DNA from: a virus
Reading direction: 5' to 3' (one strand)
Virus record (IMG/VR): IMGVR_UViG_3300031269_000064
Coordinates: 1-29,767 of that record
Length of the DNA stretch: 29,767 bases
Below, one piece after another: positions 21,101-28,380 of the stretch (the stretch's first letter is position 1; every line of letters starts with the position of its first letter). Made by a program: the position numbers and the translations under genes. The notes beneath the pieces are model-generated. The model was not told the origin of the DNA, searched no databases, and worked only from the letters and a program-made list of their open reading frames with translations.

Positions 21101-23412
21101 TTTAGTGATTCTTCGCGGCTACCCCTGAGGTTGTCCTCTGCGCGCTCCAGCTTAACCACCTGCTCAATGCGGGCTTTAAGGGCTACCCCATCATCGTAGC
21201 TTAGGGTGACATTATCTTTTTGAAGCTTTTTAACCTCTTCTCGATACTTCGACTCAACACGTATAGCATCCGCAACCGCATTAGCGCGCTCCTCGCTAAC
21301 GCCTAGCGCCTCATTCATACGTTTTTGGTTTTTAATCTGCAGGTCTAGCGCGTCCGATACTTCTCTGTACTCGGCGGCTACTTGTTTAATAGTGGCTGGG
21401 TTTACAGGGGGGTTATTTATCTGTGCTTGATTCTTCGCTATCTCAGCACGTAACTCTTTAACTTTTGCTATCTGGTCGCGGTAAAAGGCATCACGCTCCT
21501 CATCACTCTTTCCAAAGAAGTTTACCGACGGGCTTAGCCTCTCCTCCATTGCCTCTCTGCGTAGTCTGGCCTCGATGAGCTGCAACTCGGCATCAGCAGC
21601 ATCAATAGTTGCCTGAGTGGATTTTCTGTGTTCTAAGATGTATGCTGCTTCCGCCGTCGCCGCTATATCGGTTGTTGAGGTCAGCTCCCCACGTACGCGC
21701 TTTAGATTTTTGATAACCTCTGAATACGAGGCTTCTGCTGATGTGGCATCATAGACTGTGTCTCGGTATTTAGTGTAGGCTAAAATAACTGCACCTATGG
21801 CTAGGCCTACTCCTCCCCCGAACACGGCCATCACGGCAACTCTCAGCTTCGCCAAAGCAGGCAATATTGATGACGCAGCTAATGTAGCGAAAGACCTAAA
21901 GCCCGCCAACATAGCGGGGATGCTGGTCAAAGAGGTTAGGGTGATAGTTTTATTTAGGCTGACAAACGCGGCAGTGAGTAGGGGCAGCGTCTTAGCCGCC
22001 AAGGGGACGAGCAGTCTTTTAAGCGCCGTCACCGCTGGGATAAGAAGCCTAGAGATGCCCACTAAGGCAAGAGCCTCAACTACTAGAGCAACTCCCTCTA
22101 CGTTCCGCTCCAAGAGCTTAGCCACGTCAGCTAAGCCAAGAAGAGCTGAGGCGATGGTCGCTGAAATACCTACGGACGCATCTAGCCTGCCTACAAAAAC
22201 GGTAAAGGTCTGAGACAGTACTGTTAAAGACTGCGTTACAGTAGCCGTGGTCTTGCCGAAGGTGTCTTTCAGTTCGTCTGATTGGGACAGTATCGCTTTG
22301 AAGAAAGCATCAGAAGTCACTTTACCGTCAAGCATCAACTTCCGTAGCTTGGCTATAGAGCCTCCAGCCTCAGCTATACCATCAGCCGCCGCCTGAGCGA
22401 TTGGGAAGGCTCCCTCAAGGATAGAGTTAAACTCCTCAGCCCTCACTACGCCTGAGCCTAGAGCTTGCGATAGCTGTAGTAGCGCCCCTGACGCGGCTGA
22501 GGCCGCACCGCCTTGGATAGCGATAGCATTACCTATTGCCTCTGTAAAGGTGTAAAGCTGCTCCTGAGACGCCCCCAGCTCTTTTGCGGCTAAGGATGCT
22601 CTCTGATATAGTTGAATGTTAGAAGCCAGCGCAGACCTAGTCCTATTCGATATGTCTAGTAACCTATCCATAGCCGCATTCACGCCAGAAGAGCCGCCTA
22701 GGGCAACGGTAAGTTTGTTGGTCATCTCAACATACTGGTTGCTTAAGGCTATTAACTTAATGAAGCCTAAGGAGAGTGCTGCTAACCCAACCGAGAATAG
22801 TGCTAGCTTCGCGCCTCCTGTCGACAATATCTGAGTCAGGTTCGTTAGGCGAGACGCTACGCCCGATAGCGGACCTAGCACCAGACTTGCTTGCTGAGCT
22901 GTACCCCTAAAAGACTCGATAAGTTTTTTGTTTTGGTCGCTTAGCTGCTTACTACTCTTTGCGGCGACAACCCTAGCGTTGGATGTCTTGCCTAAGGCTA
23001 CGGCCTGAGCATTAATAGACCGAACACCACCTACTTGCTGTTTAGCGGATACGGTGCTTTGCTGGTTATATGCTTTACTCGCGCTCGCTGCCTCGGCTTT
23101 AGCTTTCGAGTATGCTTTTAATGCCGTTACCTCAGCCTTAGTTTGCTTAACGGCCTCAGCGTGTTTTTTATTGGAGGCGGTTAATTGCTGAGTAAGTAGT
23201 TTATTAGACGCTACCGCCCTTGCTCTCGCTTTATTAGCCTGCTGTAAAGCGCTGGTCTGTGTAGCTGCGCTCTTAGCGCCTACTGCCTGCTGCTTAGCCA
23301 TCTGAGCAGTAGCCTGATTTAGTTTAGCCAAGTCGCTACTTACGTTACGAATTGCACTCCGCGCTTCATTGCGGAACTTAATTACGAACTCTAATTCACG
23401 ATTGCTACTCAT
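18151..23412 (-). CDS. Tail tape measure protein
   Basis: At 1753 residues this is the largest gene in the window. Residues 1-170 are an Ala/Gln/Lys coiled coil. Residues about 180-470 match the tape-measure N-terminal domain (TSLLGPLSGVA-type start, GALLQLSQALGSG, LMLDGKVTSDAFFKAIL). Residues 430-560 have several hydrophobic segments that could enter the host membrane. Residues 600-870 are charged coiled coil. Residues 930-1110 are Gly/Ala-rich with hydrophobic stretches. Near 1564 and 1607 lie two copies of a Y-L-A-N-N-P-D module, each ending HYQ.YG..EGR. Near 1670 is RDYMVGEAGVEIF, a common tape-measure end motif. It sets tail length and is ejected with DNA. At a common rule of 1.5 angstroms per residue the tail would be about 260 nm, although the terminal modules may not count. 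Confidence 0.95.
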   Translation of the reverse strand: MSSNRELEFVIKFRNEARSAIRNVSSDLAKLNQATAQMAKQQAVGAKSAATQTSALQQANKARARAVASNKLLTQQLTASNKKHAEAVKQTKAEVTALKAYSKAKAEAASASKAYNQQSTVSAKQQVGGVRSINAQAVALGKTSNARVVAAKSSKQLSDQNKKLIESFRGTAQQASLVLGPLSGVASRLTNLTQILSTGGAKLALFSVGLAALSLGFIKLIALSNQYVEMTNKLTVALGGSSGVNAAMDRLLDISNRTRSALASNIQLYQRASLAAKELGASQEQLYTFTEAIGNAIAIQGGAASAASGALLQLSQALGSGVVRAEEFNSILEGAFPIAQAAADGIAEAGGSIAKLRKLMLDGKVTSDAFFKAILSQSDELKDTFGKTTATVTQSLTVLSQTFTVFVGRLDASVGISATIASALLGLADVAKLLERNVEGVALVVEALALVGISRLLIPAVTALKRLLVPLAAKTLPLLTAAFVSLNKTITLTSLTSIPAMLAGFRSFATLAASSILPALAKLRVAVMAVFGGGVGLAIGAVILAYTKYRDTVYDATSAEASYSEVIKNLKRVRGELTSTTDIAATAEAAYILEHRKSTQATIDAADAELQLIEARLRREAMEERLSPSVNFFGKSDEERDAFYRDQIAKVKELRAEIAKNQAQINNPPVNPATIKQVAAEYREVSDALDLQIKNQKRMNEALGVSEERANAVADAIRVESKYREEVKKLQKDNVTLSYDDGVALKARIEQVVKLERAEDNLRGSREESLKTLKKQNKLITDAVSEVGREILLLKIPPELRESEAKILELRNALLKEGVLLGEEEETLLRAKYRELEKLERLDQLQKQRLEEIKTLYLEIGDTIKDDLVDAIEVFVGSGDSSFSDMLKRWKAGFIRVLAEMAVQAAINPIIVSTIQGSALGGTAQGQSAVDSLGGVNGIGDLLGGGNGFNITDVFKLNDVFSLAADSVLPSGVASVFDTIGNSVFGIGTTAAQAGATTLASGVAGPIAPAGTIFNGASGAFNPAGVAGGFAGNLLADAVFGGDRGIGATIGGGLGGVAGGLAISGALTAALGAIGGPLGIAIGAFAGNALGGLFGGKPSDKSQFGIAGFDGGIASQGGQEGKKFSQENRDAATQFAQVSGSLAGALTSIQGTIADFTRVRVQVGSRDGSTVTLLDAENNFITEMVRTASDGVSIIEGVVGTLLANIDGIPQYLLDAFENVDFTAGFEQAIQDINFIAGFEELLDPKIIDTLTEAQQGVNQINDVFEGYIDTAERLGFTIEKLTLLEDRRREVLQALTDDFNQAISSQITGILNPALGQIDALIQQYNLNLGNATTVGGDTTQVDQLFKLQLAQLAEQLGYFSDATAINDGVTLVTNLEEAIDKAGELAQEFARAFESISAAIDALYMDEALSPLTLQQRLTESRSSFESLRSAGMNGDTDALNALPDAARELLELSREFNASSGTYTTDFENITKSLEDARDYAEANGIAQLEAMTVAQQSLAVAQDQLSILRGVDEGLADNAIALDAMTKTILDYFLNANSGVTAQQASAAISGAGITAQAPEFDESFYLANNPDIQAALNNGAIASAYSHYQQYGASEGRFANGDSFNSASYLANNPDVAAAVAASGGTLTAVAHYQVYGKDEGRTGFARGTGTAKRTPIGRDYMVGEAGVEIFRGSQSGQVFNNSETTQLSANSAVVGAMQRLEHKYDTTIELLASIAESSQHTATKDDGAEQLRRIAANTEKSNSVWSS

Positions 23413-23429
23413 TGAACCTAAACCAAACC

Positions 23430-23813
23430 CTAGTTACCATTACCTTGCTGCATCTTATCATAGAATAAACGCTTAGTCTCGTCACGTTCTTTGAGCATAG
23501 CCTCTGCGTCGTTATTAGCAGAATCCATGATAGCCATTAATTCGATAAAGGCATTAGGCTGGTCACGCCATGTACCTGCCTCAGGAAACTCTCCCTTACT
23601 ATACCAGTTATAGAAAGTAAAAGCCTGCCCTAGGAAGGCTCCGTCATCGAGCAATGGCCTATTAGGGCATCTACCTAATTCTTCACCATCTATTGTAACC
23701 TCGTAGCCTTTTTGTGGGGGCGCGTCACACCCCCACATTCTTTTCTGCGTCGCCGTGCAGTTTTGGCATTGGCGATTAGGGAAGAGTTTAGCCGCTAGGA
23801 TTACTTGGCGGAC
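23430..23813 (-). CDS. Tail assembly chaperone, -1 frameshift extension (GT-like)
   Basis: In the -1 frame after the slippery site, translation runs on from GTC (23813) without a stop for 127 residues. The first 25 (VRQVILAAKLFPNRQCQNC onward) can be reached only by frameshifting. The rest equals the apparent 102-residue gene that would start at the ATG at 23738. A CQNC pair in the shift-only part joins Cys residues in the rest (WGCDAPP, LGRCPNRPL), a plausible zinc site spread over both parts. The ATG at 23738 has no convincing ribosome site. The fused product would be 268 residues. In lambda the GT product brings tape measure and tube subunits together, and the tape measure gene follows here at once. 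Confidence 0.82.
   Translation of the reverse strand, partial: VRQVILAAKLFPNRQCQNCTATQKRMWGCDAPPQKGYEVTIDGEELGRCPNRPLLDDGAFLGQAFTFYNWYSKGEFPEAGTWRDQPNAFIELMAIMDSANNDAEAMLKERDETKRLFYDKMQQGNGN
23714..23736 (-). other. GC-rich hairpin in the chaperone extension
   Basis: GTGGGGG (23714-23720) pairs with CCCCCAC (23730-23736) around a 9-base loop, inside coding sequence. It lies about 77 bases after the slippery site, far for a classic frameshift stimulator. It covers the bases right after the ATG at 23738 and so would hinder independent initiation there. Confidence 0.5.
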
Positions 23814-24235
23814 TTTTTTTTCTTTTCGGTTTCCACTTCGTTTATACTAAGGATTTGCTCGGCTAGCTCGATAATATCCTCAAGCTGTAGCATATCCATA
23901 GTAGCGTCATCCGCTACCACTAGGCTCTGGCCTGCTATATTACGCTTAGTAGTCTCAAAAGGTACGTCTTGGCCTTTACTATTCTGAAAATTAGACCAAC
24001 CGCGCAAACCAATACTAACAATGTCGATATTGGTTTTATTTTGCTGCACTACCGTATTAATTTCTTCGCCTTTAGCGTCCGATAAGAAGCTAGTGGATTT
24101 ATCTTTAATACTGCCTAGTACGCGGGCAGGTATAGAGCCTAAATCAAAAGTGGTTGCTCCTGCCTTACCTATATCAGGGTCGCGCTTTAAGGTATATGTC
24201 TTGGTAATTGATGTATCTAATGCTGTTACAGCCAT
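23801..24235 (-). CDS. Tail assembly chaperone, short form (G-like)
   Basis: This 144-residue protein lies between the tail tube gene and the tape measure. It ends EVETEKKKKSAK; the Lys run is encoded by the slippery A AAA AAG. The body has alternating strands and helices (KTYTLKRDPDIGKAGATTFD, then IELAEQILSINE near the end). Proteins in this position coat the tape measure before tube assembly and come in a short form and a frameshifted long form, as G and GT in lambda. The frame and spacing here match that pattern exactly. Confidence 0.85.
   Translation of the reverse strand: MAVTALDTSITKTYTLKRDPDIGKAGATTFDLGSIPARVLGSIKDKSTSFLSDAKGEEINTVVQQNKTNIDIVSIGLRGWSNFQNSKGQDVPFETTKRNIAGQSLVVADDATMDMLQLEDIIELAEQILSINEVETEKKKKSAK
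23813..23819 (-). promoter_or_regulatory. Programmed -1 ribosomal frameshift site A AAA AAG
   Basis: On the minus strand codons run GAA AAG AAA AAA AAG TCC, placing the heptamer A AAA AAG in the correct phase for tandem slippage. This is the same heptamer used by E. coli dnaX. Slipping back one base continues with GTC and an open frame of 127 codons. Frame 0 stops four codons after the site. Confidence 0.88.
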
Positions 24236-24266
24236 GCTACTACTCCTTGTTTAATTGCTTAGCGTG

Positions 24267-24476
24267 TTAATAAAAGTCTTTGTCAGCTACGTGCTTCTCT
24301 ATACAAGAGCCTACGTGTTGGTCAACAAAAGATTGAGCCGCTTGATGCGTTAGCTTTACAGCTAAAATCTCTCTATTGGCCTCTCCGTTAGGTGTAAGAT
24401 TATGCTTACGTATTACTGCGTAAACCTTAACCTTATACTTATCTGAACGGTTGCTATCTGCATCTCTACCATCCAT
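24267..24476 (-). CDS. Hypothetical small protein between tube and chaperone genes
   Basis: This is a 69-residue hydrophilic protein with a strand-rich middle (KYKVKVYAVIRKHN, EILAVKLTHQAAQSFVDQHV) and charged ends. I do not recognise it. It lies in the tail module between the hairpin after the major tail protein and the tail chaperone, with a 31-base gap to the latter. The ATG at 24476 follows AGAAAGACGAAA, a weak ribosome site, so expression may be low. It may be an accessory tail-assembly factor. Confidence 0.65.
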   Translation of the reverse strand: MDGRDADSNRSDKYKVKVYAVIRKHNLTPNGEANREILAVKLTHQAAQSFVDQHVGSCIEKHVADKDFY

Positions 24477-24486
24477 GTTTTCGTCT

Positions 24487-24529
24487 TTCTAGCTAGAATG
24501 CACCCTCACTTTCTACAGTGAAGGTGCAT
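24487..24529 (-). terminator. Hairpin plus palindrome after the major tail protein gene (attenuator-like)
   Basis: ATGCACC (24498-24504) pairs with GGTGCAT (24523-24529), and inside it TCACT pairs with AGTGA across one mismatch, with a 6-base loop. Directly downstream on the minus strand is the perfect palindrome TTCTAGCTAGAA (24487-24498). There is no T run, so complete termination is doubtful. It may limit transcription beyond the highly expressed tube gene or protect its mRNA end. Confidence 0.55.
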
Positions 24530-24542
24530 CTAAATCTATTAC

Positions 24543-25796
24543 TTAGTTAAACGCAATCTTTACTTCGTCATCTTCGCCACTAGCATTAAGCGTGACATCG
24601 TAGACACGAGTATTATTACGGTTTTGGTATGCGATGTTGGTTAGCTGCGTAGCGGGGCATACTAGGCGAATAATATTGCCTTTAGTAGTACCTACCCTAG
24701 CAGAGAAAGGCATTGACGTGCCTGCCTTCATCTTAGCCCAGAAGTCAAAGGTAGCTTCCAAGACCATTTCAGGGTCAAAAGAAACGGTAGGCTGTCTACC
24801 ACTAATGCGCGCACCTGCATAAGAATCTTGCTGATTCACATCTTCTCTCAAGTCTACCTGATTAGCTAGGTCGATAGAGAAACGTGAGGCAATAAGAGTA
24901 GCGCTGTTATTAAGGGTTAATGCAGATGACTCTACTTGCTGAGGCGATGTAGACTCATACGTGGGATTAGTTGGCATAGCAGCATCCACAGGGTCTACGT
25001 AGTTACCTGTGAAGTCAAAATTAAAGATACCGTAATCACCGCCTACTGCCTCCACATTAACTGTACCTACACAGCCTGTCATCTTATGTAGTAGACCATC
25101 GAAATAAGCGTACAGAGTAACAGAATCAAAAGACTCAGATACAGGCGTATACTCGTAACCAGCGGGAGTTAATTCTACTGTCCAGACATCTCCTACGTCA
25201 AGTGACGTACCAACCGTAGGCGTAATCTCAGCACCATTAGGTAGGGCGATAGCTGTAGAGTCCGTTACGACTACGCCTGTTACGGAGTATGCGGCTAAAT
25301 CACCTACTGCAGGAGCGGATACTGTAACCTCTGCGGTAGCCGATGCGCCGCCTGTAGTAGCAGTAATAGTTACTGTGCGCGGCAGACCGCCAGTGAAGGC
25401 TGTAGTCTTAGCGAATGTAATAGTACCTGTGTTACCATCAGCAGCAGCAGCAGTACCAATCGTACCAGAAGCACCTGTTACTTGCACTTGCTGCATACCG
25501 CAAGCACGTAGCAAATCGCCTAGGCGAGGGGATAGCGTACCATCTGTATTACCGTTTGAGCGTGCCTCATGCGCGAAACTCATTCGAGCTACCTTACGGC
25601 CTACTACGGTTGCTAGGGGCGATAGGCTGTTACGCATATTGGCATTACGGTCTAGTTGAGTAATATCAGGCGTAAATTGTGGGTCACGTACCAGAAACGA
25701 GTTATCCGCTTGAGTAGGTACGACATCAGTACCAAAGACTGCTTCAATCTTAGCTAAGATTACGCCTCTTTGAAATAGAATAGGGTTCGTTGGCAT
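24543..25796 (-). CDS. Major tail (tube) protein
   Basis: This 417-residue protein has the start (PILFQRGVILAKIEAVFGTDVVPT) and body typical of siphovirus tube proteins. It is located between the terminator gene and the chaperone and followed by a strong hairpin, as expected for an abundant product. Residues about 115-205 form a Thr/Ala/Gly-rich insert (TVTITATTGGASATAEV) that looks like an Ig-like surface domain on the tube. The core resumes with VTLYAYFDGLLHKMTGCVG and ends with VTLNASGEDDEVKIAFN. The protein polymerises into the tube through which DNA passes. Confidence 0.85.
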   Translation of the reverse strand: MPTNPILFQRGVILAKIEAVFGTDVVPTQADNSFLVRDPQFTPDITQLDRNANMRNSLSPLATVVGRKVARMSFAHEARSNGNTDGTLSPRLGDLLRACGMQQVQVTGASGTIGTAAAADGNTGTITFAKTTAFTGGLPRTVTITATTGGASATAEVTVSAPAVGDLAAYSVTGVVVTDSTAIALPNGAEITPTVGTSLDVGDVWTVELTPAGYEYTPVSESFDSVTLYAYFDGLLHKMTGCVGTVNVEAVGGDYGIFNFDFTGNYVDPVDAAMPTNPTYESTSPQQVESSALTLNNSATLIASRFSIDLANQVDLREDVNQQDSYAGARISGRQPTVSFDPEMVLEATFDFWAKMKAGTSMPFSARVGTTKGNIIRLVCPATQLTNIAYQNRNNTRVYDVTLNASGEDDEVKIAFN

Positions 25797-25826
25797 AGCT
25801 TTTTCTCCTATGTAATAAGCTTTAAA

Positions 25827-26045
25827 TTATTCTGAGGGTTTCAACACCCCATCTACTAACTGATACGTACCGCCTTTAGCTTTCAATTGCTTGGCATCTT
25901 GCGTCTCTGCTATTGTCTTAGGTAATTCTATAGCAGTAGGAACGGCTTGACTAGTATCTTCTACTACATCGGTATCCACCATAGCTTCCTTAGCCGACAC
26001 ATAGGATTTAGTCTTATCTTCGGCTGCGTTGCGTTTTCTCGTCAT
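25827..26045 (-). CDS. Small virion-operon protein (hypothetical)
   Basis: This 72-residue protein has a basic N-terminus (MTRKRNAAEDK), an acidic Val/Thr-rich middle and a GGTYQLVDGVLKPSE end. Short proteins with such a G-G-x-Y-x-L-x-D-G end occur between connector and tube genes in other phages, but without known function. The gene lies 10 bases after the tail terminator gene, with an AGGAGAGAGAC leader that is a good ribosome site. Confidence 0.7.
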   Translation of the reverse strand: MTRKRNAAEDKTKSYVSAKEAMVDTDVVEDTSQAVPTAIELPKTIAETQDAKQLKAKGGTYQLVDGVLKPSE

Positions 26046-26055
26046 GTCTCTCTCC

Positions 26056-26532
26056 TTAAATAATTAACGTGGGGTCATTCCACCTGTGGCGATAGCTTAC
26101 TTGTATCTCCACTACTCCATTAACATATGTATCACGTAAACCGTCTATATCCAATGAGTTTGATAATACCTCGGTATTCAAGGCTAAACTAACACCGTCA
26201 GTATCTACCCAGTTTCTATTATTCATAACTAGCTTCTTAAGGCCGCCTATGACTTTATTTAGGTAGGTAGACGCTTGCTCTTGGTATTCGTTTTTTAGCC
26301 AGAACTCCAAGATAACGGTCATGTTATTATCCATAATACCCATACCGCTAGCGCGCCCTGCCACAACCTCAGTACCATCTAATACGGATATACCGTTCTT
26401 TAGTAGTTTATTGGTTCTATCTAAGGGAGTACGTGCGACTTTATGCCATACTATATTATGGTCGTTCTCAGTCATCGCCTCTAATTTAATGCGTATCTCT
26501 TCTAAAATACGCTCTCTTATTGTAACGTCCAT
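26056..26532 (-). CDS. Tail terminator-like protein
   Basis: This 158-residue protein begins with a helix (TIRERILEEIRIKLEAM) followed by strands (MTVILEFWLKNEYQEQASTYLNKVIGGLKKLV) and ends VEIQVSYRHRWNDP. This is the plan of minor tail/terminator proteins (lambda gpU-like): helix, strand, a central E-Y helix and a final strand with Y-R-x-x-x-x-D/N-P. Order after the gp10-like gene and before the tube gene supports it. It would cap the tail tube and join it to the neck. It is preceded at 26537-26551 by a copy of the TAGTAC-N3-GTACAA element. Confidence 0.75.
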   Translation of the reverse strand: MDVTIRERILEEIRIKLEAMTENDHNIVWHKVARTPLDRTNKLLKNGISVLDGTEVVAGRASGMGIMDNNMTVILEFWLKNEYQEQASTYLNKVIGGLKKLVMNNRNWVDTDGVSLALNTEVLSNSLDIDGLRDTYVNGVVEIQVSYRHRWNDPTLII

Positions 26533-26536
26533 TTTA

Positions 26537-26551
26537 TAGTACCTTGTACAA
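26537..26551. promoter_or_regulatory. TAGTAC-N3-GTACAA element, copy 3
   Basis: TAGTACCTTGTACAA lies in the short gap ahead of the tail terminator gene, in the same orientation as the copy at 4088-4102. Both half-sites are identical between the two; only the 3-base centre differs. It may be an internal promoter element or operator in the structural operon, although the gap is too short to be sure it is not partly leader sequence. Confidence 0.4.
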
Positions 26552-26552
26552 T

Positions 26553-27209
26553 TTAAAAAATCTTATCTACTTCTTTAATCACGTTACTTAATAAGTAACC
26601 ACCCATATCGCCTAGCTTATCATACATACCTAATCTAGCGGGTATCTTAACTGATTTTTTAAGTAAGTATAATGGCACTATGCGGGAAGCGCGTTTTTGG
26701 AATATCATTAAACCGCTTTTAGTGGGGGCTACAAAAGTATTACTCCACTCCCTAGCACTACGCTTTTTAGGTATGCCCCTAGCGTCTAGTGCGGCTGGCA
26801 TAGGTATAGTAAGGTATTTAGCCGTTCTAGGGGTGATAGTAGCACCGTACTCATGCACCCGCATATAGTAGTTACCGCCAATGCGACCAGAAACATCCTG
26901 TATCTCGCTACCGCTCTGGACTTTTATAGATTCCATAATAGAGCGCAAACCGCCGCCACTCCTACGACTTAATGAGTCACCGCCTCTTGCACCACTATAA
27001 GGCGCGCTATGCTTAGACACTAACTCACTCTGTACTCTTTTAAGGTAACGGCCTAACTCATTGCGTAGCGTGTCAGGTATACGCTTATAGCTATCCTCTA
27101 TATGCTTATTTAAGGCTGCTACAGCACCACTAGCGTCTGAGTAACCCTTACCCCCATAATTAGCGCTAAGCTCAAGGAAACCTACCATAGGGCTAACCTG
27201 ATAAGCCAA
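26553..27209 (-). CDS. HK97 gp10-like neck/tail-completion protein
   Basis: This 218-residue protein has a helical N-terminal part (AVAALNKHIEDSYKRIPDTL, LGRYLKRVQSELV). Then comes the family signature, a VHEYGATITPRTAKYLTIPMP stretch in which H-E-Y-G leads into the surface loop and strand. A basic C-terminus follows (RIVPLYLLKKSVKIPARL). HK97 gp10-like proteins act in joining the head connector and tail. The start overlaps the adaptor gene by 17 bases, with the usual gene order. Confidence 0.85.
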   Translation of the reverse strand: MAYQVSPMVGFLELSANYGGKGYSDASGAVAALNKHIEDSYKRIPDTLRNELGRYLKRVQSELVSKHSAPYSGARGGDSLSRRSGGGLRSIMESIKVQSGSEIQDVSGRIGGNYYMRVHEYGATITPRTAKYLTIPMPAALDARGIPKKRSAREWSNTFVAPTKSGLMIFQKRASRIVPLYLLKKSVKIPARLGMYDKLGDMGGYLLSNVIKEVDKIF

Positions 27210-27870
27210 TGCGCCTATAAGGTTGCGCTAGTTTAAGAGCTTCTTGGCATAATATACCATCCTGCTTACGATACATCTTACCATCCTCGCCTTTAGCAGA
27301 CATAACGCCAAACGATTGAGTATTTAATTTATCGAATAAGAAATAGGATTGAGCTAGGCAAGCCAACTTTAAGTCCTCAGGAGCAGAGGCCGATAAGGTA
27401 GTAGGGCTTCCTGCGCTGGCATAGCCCCCTGTATAGCTTACTTGGAAACCTCTAGGGGTTTTGCTAGTAGCAAAAAGAATAACTACTTTCCCCGCCTCCG
27501 CATCCACGTAATAAGACTCACTATCCGCCGCTGCTACGTCATCCCATTTACGGTTTGGTTCGTACTTTAATACAAAGCTAGCGCCCTGATTCACTGGTTT
27601 AGATTTTAGCAGAAGCACTTGATGGGTAACTTGACTATAATAACCATCCCTATTCATGCCTATTAAGTCTAAAACAGGTTTATTATTGTCTCTTGCGGGG
27701 AAATATTCAATCCTAGCTGATTCCTCAAACTTCTGATTAGTAAACTGCTCTAGCTGCTTCGTAGATTGTGCTGTTATCTCAGCTATCTGGTCATCGTAAT
27801 CAGTTATACTATCACGGATTGATAAGTATCTTTTAAACTCCAGAAGAGTAATTAACGGTACAGTAGCCAC
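27193..27870 (-). CDS. Head-tail adaptor (HK97 gp6/SPP1 gp15-like)
   Basis: This 225-residue protein opens with the helical start typical of connector adaptors (LITLLEFKRYLSIRDSITDYDDQIAEITAQSTKQLEQFTNQKF): an L-x-E-x-K-x-Y-L start, D-D-x-I, and helix ending at F-T. It then has beta elements (RIEYFPARDNNKPVLDL, GFQVSYTGGYA) and a closing helix with LKLACLAQSYFLF. Adaptors of this family form a ring under the portal. The gene is coupled to the gp10-like gene downstream. Confidence 0.83.
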   Translation of the reverse strand: MATVPLITLLEFKRYLSIRDSITDYDDQIAEITAQSTKQLEQFTNQKFEESARIEYFPARDNNKPVLDLIGMNRDGYYSQVTHQVLLLKSKPVNQGASFVLKYEPNRKWDDVAAADSESYYVDAEAGKVVILFATSKTPRGFQVSYTGGYASAGSPTTLSASAPEDLKLACLAQSYFLFDKLNTQSFGVMSAKGEDGKMYRKQDGILCQEALKLAQPYRRIGLSG

Positions 27871-27888
27871 AGCTTAGTCTCCTAGGAA

Positions 27889-27914
27889 TAGGGGCGGGTA
27901 TTATCCCACCCCTA
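27889..27914 (-). other. GC-rich hairpin between adaptor and upstream gene
   Basis: TAGGGG-c-GGG (27889-27898) pairs with CCC-a-CCCCTA (27905-27914) around a 6-base loop, in the 53-base gap after the 27924-28343 gene. It lacks a T run on the minus strand. It may be an mRNA-stability or attenuation hairpin like those at 24487-24529 and 29150-29177. Confidence 0.55.
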
Positions 27915-27923
27915 TATGTTTAC

Positions 27924-28343
27924 TTAAGAAGCGCGGTTACGTGTACGGCTTGTAGGCGCATCGCCTTCTGTTTTCTTCGTCTTAGTTTTCGGGGCTGCTT
28001 TCTTCGAGGTAGCTGCCTTACGTGAAGACGCGGGGCTTCGGGTATTGCGGTTACGTCTACTATCTAATTCACGTTGCTTCTCTGCGGCCTTAGCCTCTGC
28101 TAAATCCTCGGCATTATCTATAGCCTCGAATACAAACTTGCACCGCTCCTCAACCTCAACATACGAGCCTTCTTGGTCTTTGGCTTGGTACTTAAGCCTA
28201 TCTACCGCGTACTCTTCCATATACTCTTTAGTGTGCGTATCTACAATACGTGGCTCATCGAAACGATAAGTTACGCCCTCTAATACGTAGACGAGTCCAC
28301 GTTTTAGGGTTGCTTGATATTGGTCTATTACAGATTCAGTCAT
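27924..28343 (-). CDS. Hypothetical protein with basic C-terminal tail
   Basis: This 139-residue protein has a folded half (residues 1-85: TLKRGLVYVLEGVTYRFDEPRIV, then YMEEYAVDRLKYQ and a helix to AEKQ). The tail, from about residue 90, is very rich in Lys, Arg, Ser and Thr (SSRKAATSKKAAPKTKTKK). Such tails bind DNA or lie disordered inside capsids. It sits between the capsid-associated repeat protein and the adaptor. It may be an internal head or connector-associated protein, but the family is not recognised. Confidence 0.72.
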   Translation of the reverse strand: MTESVIDQYQATLKRGLVYVLEGVTYRFDEPRIVDTHTKEYMEEYAVDRLKYQAKDQEGSYVEVEERCKFVFEAIDNAEDLAEAKAAEKQRELDSRRNRNTRSPASSRKAATSKKAAPKTKTKKTEGDAPTSRTRNRAS

Positions 28344-28380
28344 AGTTGGCTACCTCCTATAAGAATTGCCAGTTAAAAAA

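Noticed and set aside
23430-23738. Independent 102-residue gene starting at ATG 23738
   Set aside because: The frame is open upstream to the slippery site, the Cys pair lies in that upstream part, and no good ribosome site precedes the ATG. It is better read as the frameshift extension.
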